Shown: one piece after another, positions 5,996 through 11,637 of the stretch
Numbering within the stretch: position 1 is the first letter of the stretch
Layout: each line of letters opens with the position of its first letter
NCBI GenBank assembly: GCA_002254745.1
Contig: NJED01000007.1
Location: forward strand, 1 to 11,637
From: Desulfurococcales archaeon ex4484_217_1
Lineage (GTDB): Archaea; Thermoproteota; Thermoprotei_A; EX4484-217-1
Length of the DNA stretch: 11,637 nt
Direction: 5' to 3'
Notes under the pieces: model-generated
What the model was told of the DNA's origin: nothing
Databases searched by the model: none
Seen by the model: the letters and a program-made list of their open reading frames with translations, nothing else
Translations under genes and position numbers: made by a program

Positions 5996-7060
5996 ATGAG
6001 ACCTGCAAGGGATGTAGGTATTGTTGGTTGGGGCGCATGTATTCCTAAGTTCAGAATAAAGTGTTCTGAAATAGGTAAAACCTGGGGTTTCCCTCCAGAA
6101 TACCATGGTGGTCTTATTGTTTCAGAAAAAACTGTAGCAAATATAGATGAAGACACTACGACTATGGGTTGGGAGGCCGCAAAAAACGCATTAGTTCGCG
6201 CTAAAATTAACCCTGAAGAAGTTGAAGCAATATACGTTGGTACAGAGTCTAAACCCTACGCTGTTAAACCCTCAATAACGGTTATAGCTGAGGCTTTAGG
6301 TATAACACCAAAAATTTTGGGAGCTGATCTAGAGTTTGCTTGTAGAGCTGCTAGTGAAGCACTAGAGGCTTCTATAGGGTTAATATCTTCAGGAATGATA
6401 AAATATTCTCTAGTTATAGGATCTGATACTGCCCAAGCTTCGCCAGGTGATGTACTTGAATTCACTGCTTCAAGTGGTGCAGCAGCTTTCGTCTTAGGTC
6501 CGAGAGGAGAAAACACTGTGGCATATTTTGAAGGTTCGTACAGCTACATAACAGATACCCCCGATTTCTGGAGAAGACAATTAGCCCCCTATCCAATGCA
6601 TGGCGAACAGTTCACAGGAGACCCAGCATACTTTGCACACATAATTGCTGCAGCCAAAGGGTTAATGAATAAACTAGGACTTAGGCCATCGGACTTTGAC
6701 TATGCTGTGTTCCATCAACCTAATGGCAGATTTCCTTTGAAAGTGAGTGTTAAATTAGGCTTCCCTAAGGAGAAAATATTACCAGGACTAATAACTCCGA
6801 TGATAGGTAACACGTACAATGCCTCAGCATTGATAGGATTATGTGCGGTTTTGGAAGAAGCAAAACCTGGCCAAAGAATATTACTGGTGCCTTTTGGGAG
6901 TGGTGCTGGAGCAGATGCATACAGTGTTATTGTCGAAGACGGCATAGAAGAAAAAGTACACCTAGCACCTACGGTTAAAGAGCTTATTGAGGATAAAATC
7001 TACATTAATTACACATACTATGCTAAATTCAGGGGTTTAATTTCTAAATTCAGCTTTTAA
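5996..7060 (+). CDS. Hydroxymethylglutaryl-CoA synthase, archaeal type
   Basis: Condenses acetoacetyl-CoA with acetyl-CoA to HMG-CoA in the mevalonate pathway, in the cytoplasm. It has the thiolase-like fold with the archaeal N-terminus DVGIVGWGACIPKFRIK. With the ATG at 5996 as residue 1, the catalytic residues are Glu52 (NIDEDTTTM), Cys116 (EFACRAASEA) and His240 (FHQPNGRFP); the C-terminal loop VPFGSGAGADAYS is also present. Length is 354 residues, normal for the archaeal/bacterial-type family. I prefer ATG 5996 over the GTG at 5987 because GGTGG (5986-5990) is 5 bases ahead of the ATG and would overlap the GTG. The thiolase and DUF35 genes follow directly. In archaea these three proteins form one complex, so this enzyme probably receives acetoacetyl-CoA straight from the thiolase. 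It is a core gene and looks intact. Confidence 0.96.
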   Translation: MRPARDVGIVGWGACIPKFRIKCSEIGKTWGFPPEYHGGLIVSEKTVANIDEDTTTMGWEAAKNALVRAKINPEEVEAIYVGTESKPYAVKPSITVIAEALGITPKILGADLEFACRAASEALEASIGLISSGMIKYSLVIGSDTAQASPGDVLEFTASSGAAAFVLGPRGENTVAYFEGSYSYITDTPDFWRRQLAPYPMHGEQFTGDPAYFAHIIAAAKGLMNKLGLRPSDFDYAVFHQPNGRFPLKVSVKLGFPKEKILPGLITPMIGNTYNASALIGLCAVLEEAKPGQRILLVPFGSGAGADAYSVIVEDGIEEKVHLAPTVKELIEDKIYINYTYYAKFRGLISKFSF

Positions 7061-7076
7061 GCAGGTGGTGTAAGAT

Positions 7077-8225
7077 ATGGTTAAAGTATATATTGTAGGC
7101 GTCGGCTTAACAAAGATAGGTAGGTTCTTTGATAAAGGTTTGAGAGAACTTTTTGCCGAAGCTGCCTTCAAAGCGTTAGATGAAATAGGTAATGAGACTG
7201 TTCAAGCACTCGTCATAGGTAATATGACGAGTAGTTCGCTTGGCGAACAGGATAATTTAGGAGCTTTACTTGCCGACTATGCTGGTTTAGGTAAAATACC
7301 CGCGTTTAAAGTTGAAGCTGCTTGCGGTAGTGGAGGCGTTGCAGTATATACAGGCTATTCCCTGGTTGCTTCAGGGATGTTTGATATAGTTATGGTTGGC
7401 GGTGTTGAGAAAGAAACAGAATATCCTACGAGAATAGTTTCTAAGGCTTTAGCTCAAGCAGCCGATGCAGAGTACGAACTATTTCATGGGATAAGTTTTA
7501 CTGGGTTGAATGCTCTAGTTATGAGAATGTACATGAATGAATATAATGTTTCAAGAGATGAAATGTCCATATGGCCCGTTCTAATGCATAAGAATGCTGT
7601 TAAGAACCCTTACGCCCAGTTTAGATTTGAAATAACAAAGGAGCAAGTAGCGAAGTCAATGATGGTTGCAGACCCTATCAGGCTTCTCGACTCAAGCCCT
7701 ATAGGTGACGGTGCAGCAGCATTAATTCTGGCTTCAGACAAGGTTGCTAAAAAACTAACAGATACCCCTATTGAAGTAGCTGGGCTAGGTATGGCTACAG
7801 ACCACATATATGTAGCCTATAGGGAAAATATTCTATCATTTAAAGCAACAATTTTAGCCGCGAAAAAAGCTTATGAAACGGCCAAGGTATGTCCGAAAAA
7901 CATAGACGTAGCCGAAGTTCACGATGCCTTTACAGTTCTCGGCTTCATGAATTTAGAGGATTTAGGTTTCTCAGAAAGAGGAAAAACACCGAAACTCATG
8001 GATGAAGGCAGGTTCTGGCCTGGTGATAAACCAACAGTAAACCCTAGCGGAGGACTTAAGGCCAGAGGCCATCCTGTTGGGGCTACTGGGGTCTATCAAG
8101 TTGCAGAAGTTGTTATGCAACTTAGGGGGGATTTTCCCGGAGTAAATGTAGGAGGCGATATAGGATTAGCTCAGAGCATAGGGGGTTTGGGAACAACAGT
8201 TACTGTAATAATACTTAAGAGGTGA
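7077..8225 (+). CDS. Acetyl-CoA C-acetyltransferase (thiolase), archaeal SCP-x-like type
   Basis: Joins two acetyl-CoA to acetoacetyl-CoA, the entry step of the mevalonate pathway. Visible motifs: nucleophile Cys83 in EAACGSGGVAV, a VHDAF motif with His282, NPSGGLKARGHPVGATG (322-338) with His332, and near the end LAQSIGGLG (364-372) in place of the CxG motif of classical thiolases. That last feature and the overall text place it in the SCP-x-like thiolases used by archaea. Length is 382 residues, a full member. It starts 16 bases after the synthase stop with a GGTGGTG ribosome site (7064-7070), and DUF35 follows after 6 bases. Condensation is unfavourable alone, which fits its coupling to HMG-CoA synthase through the DUF35 protein. 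Confidence 0.94.
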   Translation: MVKVYIVGVGLTKIGRFFDKGLRELFAEAAFKALDEIGNETVQALVIGNMTSSSLGEQDNLGALLADYAGLGKIPAFKVEAACGSGGVAVYTGYSLVASGMFDIVMVGGVEKETEYPTRIVSKALAQAADAEYELFHGISFTGLNALVMRMYMNEYNVSRDEMSIWPVLMHKNAVKNPYAQFRFEITKEQVAKSMMVADPIRLLDSSPIGDGAAALILASDKVAKKLTDTPIEVAGLGMATDHIYVAYRENILSFKATILAAKKAYETAKVCPKNIDVAEVHDAFTVLGFMNLEDLGFSERGKTPKLMDEGRFWPGDKPTVNPSGGLKARGHPVGATGVYQVAEVVMQLRGDFPGVNVGGDIGLAQSIGGLGTTVTVIILKR

Positions 8226-8231
8226 GCGTGG

Positions 8232-8633
8232 GTGTCCATGAAAATATCTGTACCAAGAGTTTGGAGAGAAATTAAAGCACACTACTTACTTGAAGCCACA
8301 GTATGCAATAAGTGCGGGAAAATCCATTACCCACCAAGACCCATATGCGATAATTGCGGAAATAGGAATCTTTTTAGAAGAAAACTTAGTGGGGAAGGTG
8401 AAGTATTAACATATACTATACAATACATTGTTCTCGAAGGATATAGAGAATATGCTCCCATAGTTTTCGCCATAGTTAAGCTTAAAGAAGGGGTTAAAAT
8501 ATTAGCTCAATTAACTGATGTCGAACCGGAAAACGTTAAGATAGGTATGAGGGTAAAAGCTGTTCTAAGAAAAATATGCGAAGATGAGAACATAGGCCTC
8601 ATAAAGTATGGTATTAAATTTAAACCAGTATAG
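8232..8633 (+). CDS. DUF35 zinc-ribbon / OB-fold protein, scaffold of the thiolase-HMG-CoA synthase complex
   Basis: A 133-residue protein with two parts. A rubredoxin-like zinc ribbon has Cys25, Cys28, Cys39 and Cys42 (CNKCGKIHYPPRPICDNC). An OB-fold follows from about residue 50 (GEGEVLTYTIQY...YAPIVFAIVKLKEG...GMRVKAVLR). This is the DUF35 family; its archaeal member bridges thiolase and HMG-CoA synthase and helps form the shared CoA channel. Its position directly after those two genes agrees. The GTG at 8232 lies 6 bases after a GGTGA site (8221-8225); an ATG at 8238 is a possible alternative two codons later. All four zinc ligands are present, so it looks functional. Confidence 0.93.
   Translation: MSMKISVPRVWREIKAHYLLEATVCNKCGKIHYPPRPICDNCGNRNLFRRKLSGEGEVLTYTIQYIVLEGYREYAPIVFAIVKLKEGVKILAQLTDVEPENVKIGMRVKAVLRKICEDENIGLIKYGIKFKPV
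8613..8622 (+). promoter_or_regulatory. Possible internal TATA box before HMG-CoA reductase
   Basis: ATTAAATTTA inside the 3' end of the DUF35 gene would give a transcription start near 8640-8645, about 20 bases before the reductase ATG at 8664. It could allow separate expression of the reductase, but it lies in coding sequence and may be chance. Confidence 0.25.
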
Positions 8634-8663
8634 AGAAATTTGTGCTTGAGGAGAGTATTTACC

Positions 8664-9917
8664 ATGATGTCCAGTAAAGAACTCGAAAATATTGTAAATA
8701 AAGTTTTAAGCGGCGAGATAAAGCTTCATGAACTTGACAAAGTACTTGAGAACAGCAATATAGCTGTTCTAGTAAGAAGGCTTGTTCTGGAAAAAATGCT
8801 TAACATACAGTTAGCTAACATAGGATTTACAACAATAGAGTGGAATAAAGTTGTAGGGAGAAACATAGAAAACCCTATAGGAGCAGTACAAGTACCTCTT
8901 GGAATAGCAGGCCCTCTTAAAATCCTTGGCGACTATGCTAAAGGAGAATTCTATATCCCGCTGGCTACAACAGAAGGAGCATTGGTAGCCAGTATTAATA
9001 GAGGATGTAAAGCAATAACACTAAGTGGTGGAGCTAAAGTAAAAATCCTAAATGATTTCATGAGTAGAGCTCCTTTATTTAAGACTTCAAGTATTGAAGA
9101 AGCAATTAAGCTTATTAAATGGGTAAAAGAACACTTTGAAGAAATAAAAGCTGAAGCAGAGTCCACAACAAGGCATGGTAAGCTTCTACGAATAGATCCC
9201 TTCATAGTAGGTAACAATGTATGGTTACGGTTCATTTATAGTACAGGCGATGCTATGGGCATGAATATGGTAACCATAGCTACAGATAAGGTATGCAAGT
9301 ACATAGAAAATAATCTCGGTCTTAAATGCCTATCTTTAAGCGGTAATTTATGCGTAGATAAGAAGCCTTCGTTAATGAATATGTTATTTGGTAGAGGAAA
9401 AACAGTGATTGCAGAGGCAATAATTAAAAAAGACGTAGTAAAAGAAGTTCTTAAAACCACACCTAAGAATATCGTTGAGGTGAATACAAGAAAGAATCTT
9501 TTAGGGTCAGCTAGGGCAGGAAGTTTAAGCTTTAACGCACACTATGCTAATATCGTGGCGGCGATATTCATAGCAACAGGTCAGGATGCAGCTCAAGTAG
9601 TTGAAAGTAGTATGGGATACACATGGGCTGAACTAGTTGGTGAAGACCTATACATTTCAGTTACACTACCAAGCTTAGAAGTTGGGACAGTAGGTGGTGG
9701 AACACGGTTACCTACGCAAAGAGAGGCGTTGCAGATAATGGGAGTTTATGGTTCAGGAAATCCGCCAGGAACAAATGCTAAGAAGTTTGCGGAAATAGTG
9801 GCAGCAGCTGTCTTAGCTGGAGAACTAAGCCTTCTCGCAGCATTATCTGCAGGGCATCTTGCTGAGGCACATAAGAGGCTTGGCCGTGGAATGTTTAAGA
9901 AGACTAGAAGGAAATAA
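8664..9917 (+). CDS. hmgA: 3-hydroxy-3-methylglutaryl-CoA reductase, class I (NADPH)
   Basis: Reduces HMG-CoA to mevalonate, the committed step toward archaeal isoprenoid lipids. It is the soluble catalytic domain without the eukaryotic membrane part. With ATG 8664 as residue 1 it has 417 residues. Motifs: ENPIGAVQVPLGIAGPL (about 69-85), catalytic Glu104 (TTEGALVAS), the cofactor motif DAMGMNMV (196-203), catalytic Lys233 (VDKKPS), Asp308 (GQDAAQVVE), GTVGGGTRLPTQ (341-352) and the C-terminal His403 (AGHLAEAHKRLGR). These are class I features. A ribosome site GAGGAG (8648-8653) stands 10 bases before the ATG; a TTG at 8640 would add eight residues but has no good site. It lies 30 bases after DUF35, so it is the last gene of the operon. 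Its 3' end overlaps the convergent minus-strand gene by 14 bases. Confidence 0.96.
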   Translation: MMSSKELENIVNKVLSGEIKLHELDKVLENSNIAVLVRRLVLEKMLNIQLANIGFTTIEWNKVVGRNIENPIGAVQVPLGIAGPLKILGDYAKGEFYIPLATTEGALVASINRGCKAITLSGGAKVKILNDFMSRAPLFKTSSIEEAIKLIKWVKEHFEEIKAEAESTTRHGKLLRIDPFIVGNNVWLRFIYSTGDAMGMNMVTIATDKVCKYIENNLGLKCLSLSGNLCVDKKPSLMNMLFGRGKTVIAEAIIKKDVVKEVLKTTPKNIVEVNTRKNLLGSARAGSLSFNAHYANIVAAIFIATGQDAAQVVESSMGYTWAELVGEDLYISVTLPSLEVGTVGGGTRLPTQREALQIMGVYGSGNPPGTNAKKFAEIVAAAVLAGELSLLAALSAGHLAEAHKRLGRGMFKKTRRK

Positions 9918-10518
9918 CAACAAGTTTCCTACGCATTTCTTTTACCAAGAATTTTAAACCTAAATTATCAATATCATCAACACTTATTTCGGTTAAAATT
10001 CCATGTAACCTAGTTTTATCCAAGTATTTTGCAACATTGCAGTTAAATGATGTATTTCTTAGGCATGAAACATTCCATACACTATCTGTTATAATGTCCT
10101 CCTTATAATCAAAGCTTATGTTTATCCTTATATTAGCCTCCTTACTGCCATAAACAACTTCTAAAGTGTGTTCTCCTATAACACTATACTGTATGTTTAA
10201 GATTCTAAGTGCTTGAGAAATAATATTGAAAAGGCAACTATCAAACGTTATTGTCGCCTTCTTCTCTATGGTTTTCAAAACGTTAATTATCTTATTGAGG
10301 AGGGGAACAATTAGCAACACTGTTTCTAAGTGTTTGACATACAAGGTCTCAACACAGTTTATGCTTACCGCAGCATAGGTTCTAGCTAGTCCTTTAACAT
10401 CATAGGCGAAAAGCTTATTTCTACATTCGGGACCTATTGCAACATATTTTCCCTCAAAGGGATAATCGGAAACTTCCAAATCCTTCTTACCATATGTTCT
10501 TACACAATAGGCAGTCAA
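9904..10518 (-). CDS. Unrecognised 204-residue protein
   Basis: I do not recognise this protein. It starts with TTG (10516-10518 on the plus strand); no ATG or GTG gives a longer frame, since a stop lies about 13 codons upstream. The sequence begins with a Cys-containing, basic/acidic head (GKYVAIGPECRNKLFAYDVKG). A hydrophobic stretch at about residues 66-81 (ETVLLIVPLLNKIINV) looks more like a buried helix than a membrane segment. Alternating strands follow (HTLEVVYGSKEANIRINISF), then a charged C-terminus ending KEMRRKLVVISF. Six cysteines (5, 32, 55, 95, 152, 160) have no metal-site spacing that I can identify. It has coding-like composition over its whole length and its own upstream A/T-rich region, shared divergently with the BtpA gene. 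Its last 14 bases overlap the end of the HMG-CoA reductase gene. Most likely it is a lineage-restricted archaeal protein. Confidence 0.7.
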   Translation of the reverse strand: MTAYCVRTYGKKDLEVSDYPFEGKYVAIGPECRNKLFAYDVKGLARTYAAVSINCVETLYVKHLETVLLIVPLLNKIINVLKTIEKKATITFDSCLFNIISQALRILNIQYSVIGEHTLEVVYGSKEANIRINISFDYKEDIITDSVWNVSCLRNTSFNCNVAKYLDKTRLHGILTEISVDDIDNLGLKFLVKEMRRKLVVISF

Positions 10519-10544
10519 AACATTATACCCTATGTGGTTAACTA

Positions 10545-10560
10545 TCTTTAAGCTTTAATA
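10545..10560. promoter_or_regulatory. Divergent promoter core between the unknown gene and the BtpA-family gene
   Basis: The 79-base gap between the two genes contains an A/T-rich near-palindrome TTTAAGCTTTAA at 10547-10558. Read rightward, TTTAATA (10554-10560) would place a start near 10583, giving a short leader before the ATG at 10598. Read leftward, the complementary box would place a start near 10520-10525, almost at the TTG of the minus-strand gene. A weak ribosome site AGGTT (10586-10590) precedes the BtpA gene. Confidence 0.4.
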
Positions 10561-10597
10561 GAAATTACTCTCTTAGATTCCATTAAGGTTAATCAGC

Positions 10598-11332
10598 ATG
10601 GATAATGTGTCACTATTTAAAGACGTGGAAAAACCCATTATAGGTGTTGTCCATTTAAAACCTCTTCCTGGAACACCTCTTTACAAAGGGGATTTAGGAG
10701 AGGTACTGGAAAGAGCACTAAAAGATGCAGAAGCTCTTTACACGGGAGGAGTTGATGGAATTATTGTGGAAAACTATGGTGATAAGCCCTTCACCATCCG
10801 TGTTAAAAATCCATTAACTTTAACAGCATTTACAATAGTAGCGTACGAAGTAAGAAGAAAATTTAATGACATATACTTAGGAATTAATATTCTCCGAAAT
10901 TCAGGTGTAGAAGCGTTTGCCATAGCATACAATATTGGCGCCGATTTCATAAGAGTTAATAATCTATGTCAAGTACTTGTATCACCTGAGGGAGTAATCT
11001 ACCCTATTGCAAGAGAACTTATAGGTTTAAGAGAAAGACTAAAAGCACAAATTAAAGTACTAGCAGATATAAATGTCAAGCATGCGTATTCACTAGATAG
11101 AAGAGCCATTGAGGAAATTGCTAAAGACTGTACAGAAAGATGTTTAGCTGATACACTAATAGTAACCGGGCCAAGGACAGGGGTAGAAGTAAATGTTGAG
11201 GAATTACTTAGAGTGAAAAAAGCAGTATTGAAACCCGTTATCGTAGGTAGTGGTGTAAACATTGAAAACATAGATAAGTTCTGGAAAGTAGCTGACGGAT
11301 TTATTATAGGGTCATTTTTCAAGAAAGCGTAG
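10598..11332 (+). CDS. BtpA/SgcQ-family TIM-barrel protein, C-terminus apparently shortened
   Basis: A BtpA/SgcQ-family protein, a TIM-barrel family related in fold to phosphate-sugar-binding enzymes. Bacterial BtpA is tied to photosystem I stability, but the archaeal function is not established. Recognisable motifs run in barrel order: PIIGVVHLKPLPGTPLY (13-29), GGVDGIIVENYGDKPF (50-65), YLGINILRNSG (93-103), GADFIRVNN (114-122), KVLADINVKHAYS (153-165), DTLIVTGPRTG (185-195) and KPVIVGSGVNIENI (212-225). The protein ends at ADGFIIGSFFKKA (residue 244). Family members, as I recall them, usually continue for about 20-30 more residues after the GxxFK segment, so the C-terminus looks truncated. 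The next gene's N-terminal motif begins in another frame right at this stop. The start ATG has a weak AGGTT site 7 bases upstream. The family call is secure; the functional state is uncertain. Confidence 0.88.
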   Translation: MDNVSLFKDVEKPIIGVVHLKPLPGTPLYKGDLGEVLERALKDAEALYTGGVDGIIVENYGDKPFTIRVKNPLTLTAFTIVAYEVRRKFNDIYLGINILRNSGVEAFAIAYNIGADFIRVNNLCQVLVSPEGVIYPIARELIGLRERLKAQIKVLADINVKHAYSLDRRAIEEIAKDCTERCLADTLIVTGPRTGVEVNVEELLRVKKAVLKPVIVGSGVNIENIDKFWKVADGFIIGSFFKKA

Positions 11333-11637
11333 TCCTTGCTGGCGGACTTTCTCAAAGACTAGGTTCAATGTATAAGCCGCTAATTAGGTTAAAGAATAAA
11401 CCGCTAATTAAAATGGTTATTGAAAATTTAGAGGAATTATCGTGGTTGTAAAAAATGAGAAGCAAAAAAGCCTTCTCGAGCATGTTTTAAGGAATAAAGA
11501 TGTAGTCTTTACCTTAGATACTTCAATGTTTAAAGATGGCCCATTAGTTGCTATGTATACTGGAGCTATGAAAGCACGTTACTCTAAATTATTCGTAATT
11601 GCATCAGACTACCCCTTTGTTAAATTGAATTTAGCTA
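11329..11637 (+). pseudogene. MobA-like nucleotidyltransferase (molybdenum cofactor guanylyltransferase family), partial and frameshifted
   Basis: MobA-type enzymes attach GMP to molybdopterin. From 11329 one frame reads VVLAGGLSQRLGSMYKPLIR, the nucleotide-binding LAGGxSxRxGxxKPL motif, then NKPLIKMVIENLEE. It hits a TAA at 11449-11451. The protein continues in a second frame, open from 11424, with IIVVVKNEKQKSLL, then MFKDGPLVAMYTGAM (the GPLxGxxxGL segment) and VIASDYPF, the Asp-containing metal motif, before the window ends. One additional A in GAA-ATT at about 11435-11436 would join the frames as NLEE-IIVVV. There is no ATG, GTG or TTG in frame ahead of VVLAGG, since the frame opens only at 11296 inside the BtpA gene. 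It is therefore either a pseudogene cut at both places or a gene affected by read errors. CobY-like guanylyltransferases share the first motif, but GPLVAMYTG and SDYPF favour MobA. Confidence 0.75.

Noticed and set aside
9520..9540. TTTAAGCTTTAA-like palindrome inside the reductase gene as a third regulator site
   Set aside because: It lies deep in conserved coding sequence; it shows that the motif arises by chance in this AT-rich DNA.
1..11637. CRISPR array, tRNA, rRNA, transposase or insertion-sequence ends
   Set aside because: No regularly spaced repeats, no cloverleaf or rRNA-like GC-rich stretch, and no transposase motif or flanking inverted repeats were seen on either strand.

Overview
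The window looks like an AT-rich archaeal chromosome segment, most likely from a thermophilic member of the Thermoproteota (Crenarchaeota); the genus cannot be named from sequence alone. The evidence is: archaeal-type Shine-Dalgarno sites (GGTGA, GGAGGT) with ATG, GTG and TTG starts; A/T-rich TATA boxes about 25 bases before inferred transcription starts; a class I HMG-CoA reductase; the archaeal HMG-CoA synthase/thiolase/DUF35 trio; and a Dpp/Opp-type peptide transporter with the enlarged archaeal permeases.

Region 1 (1-5464) is a dipeptide/oligopeptide ABC transporter locus. It opens with the 3' part of a substrate-binding protein gene that is broken by a frameshift near 219 and lacks the usual C-terminal membrane anchor. 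After a T-rich stop and a new promoter comes a compact operon: dppB-like permease (791-1873), dppC-like permease with a large extracytoplasmic insert (1876-3285), dppD-like ATPase (3289-4248), dppF-like ATPase (about 4267-5265, start problematic), and a 70-residue two-helix membrane protein overlapping the end of dppF. Together they would import peptides or similar solutes using two different ATPase subunits, each with a four-cysteine C-terminal module.

Region 2 (5465-5995) has no large gene. It holds a plausible 35-residue single-helix microprotein with its own TATA box and ribosome binding site, two short palindromes, and the promoter of the next operon.

Region 3 (5996-9917) is an upper-mevalonate operon: HMG-CoA synthase, acetoacetyl-CoA thiolase, a DUF35 zinc-ribbon/OB-fold protein and HMG-CoA reductase. 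The four genes cover acetyl-CoA to mevalonate, the start of archaeal isoprenoid lipid synthesis. The first three proteins are known in archaea to form one complex that passes on acetoacetyl-CoA.

Region 4 (9904-11637) has an unrecognised 204-residue gene on the minus strand, convergent with and overlapping the end of the reductase gene. It is divergent from a BtpA/SgcQ-family TIM-barrel gene, which is followed by a MobA-like nucleotidyltransferase (molybdenum cofactor guanylyltransferase family) that runs off the window. The BtpA C-terminus and the MobA N-terminus look cut at their junction, and MobA has an internal frameshift.

The most notable overall pattern is that several reading-frame breaks (binding protein, dppF start, BtpA/MobA junction, MobA interior) can each be repaired by a single base at a short homopolymer, while the other genes are cleanly intact. 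This is either read or assembly error, or real decay of accessory genes. No CRISPR array, rRNA, tRNA or insertion sequence was seen.
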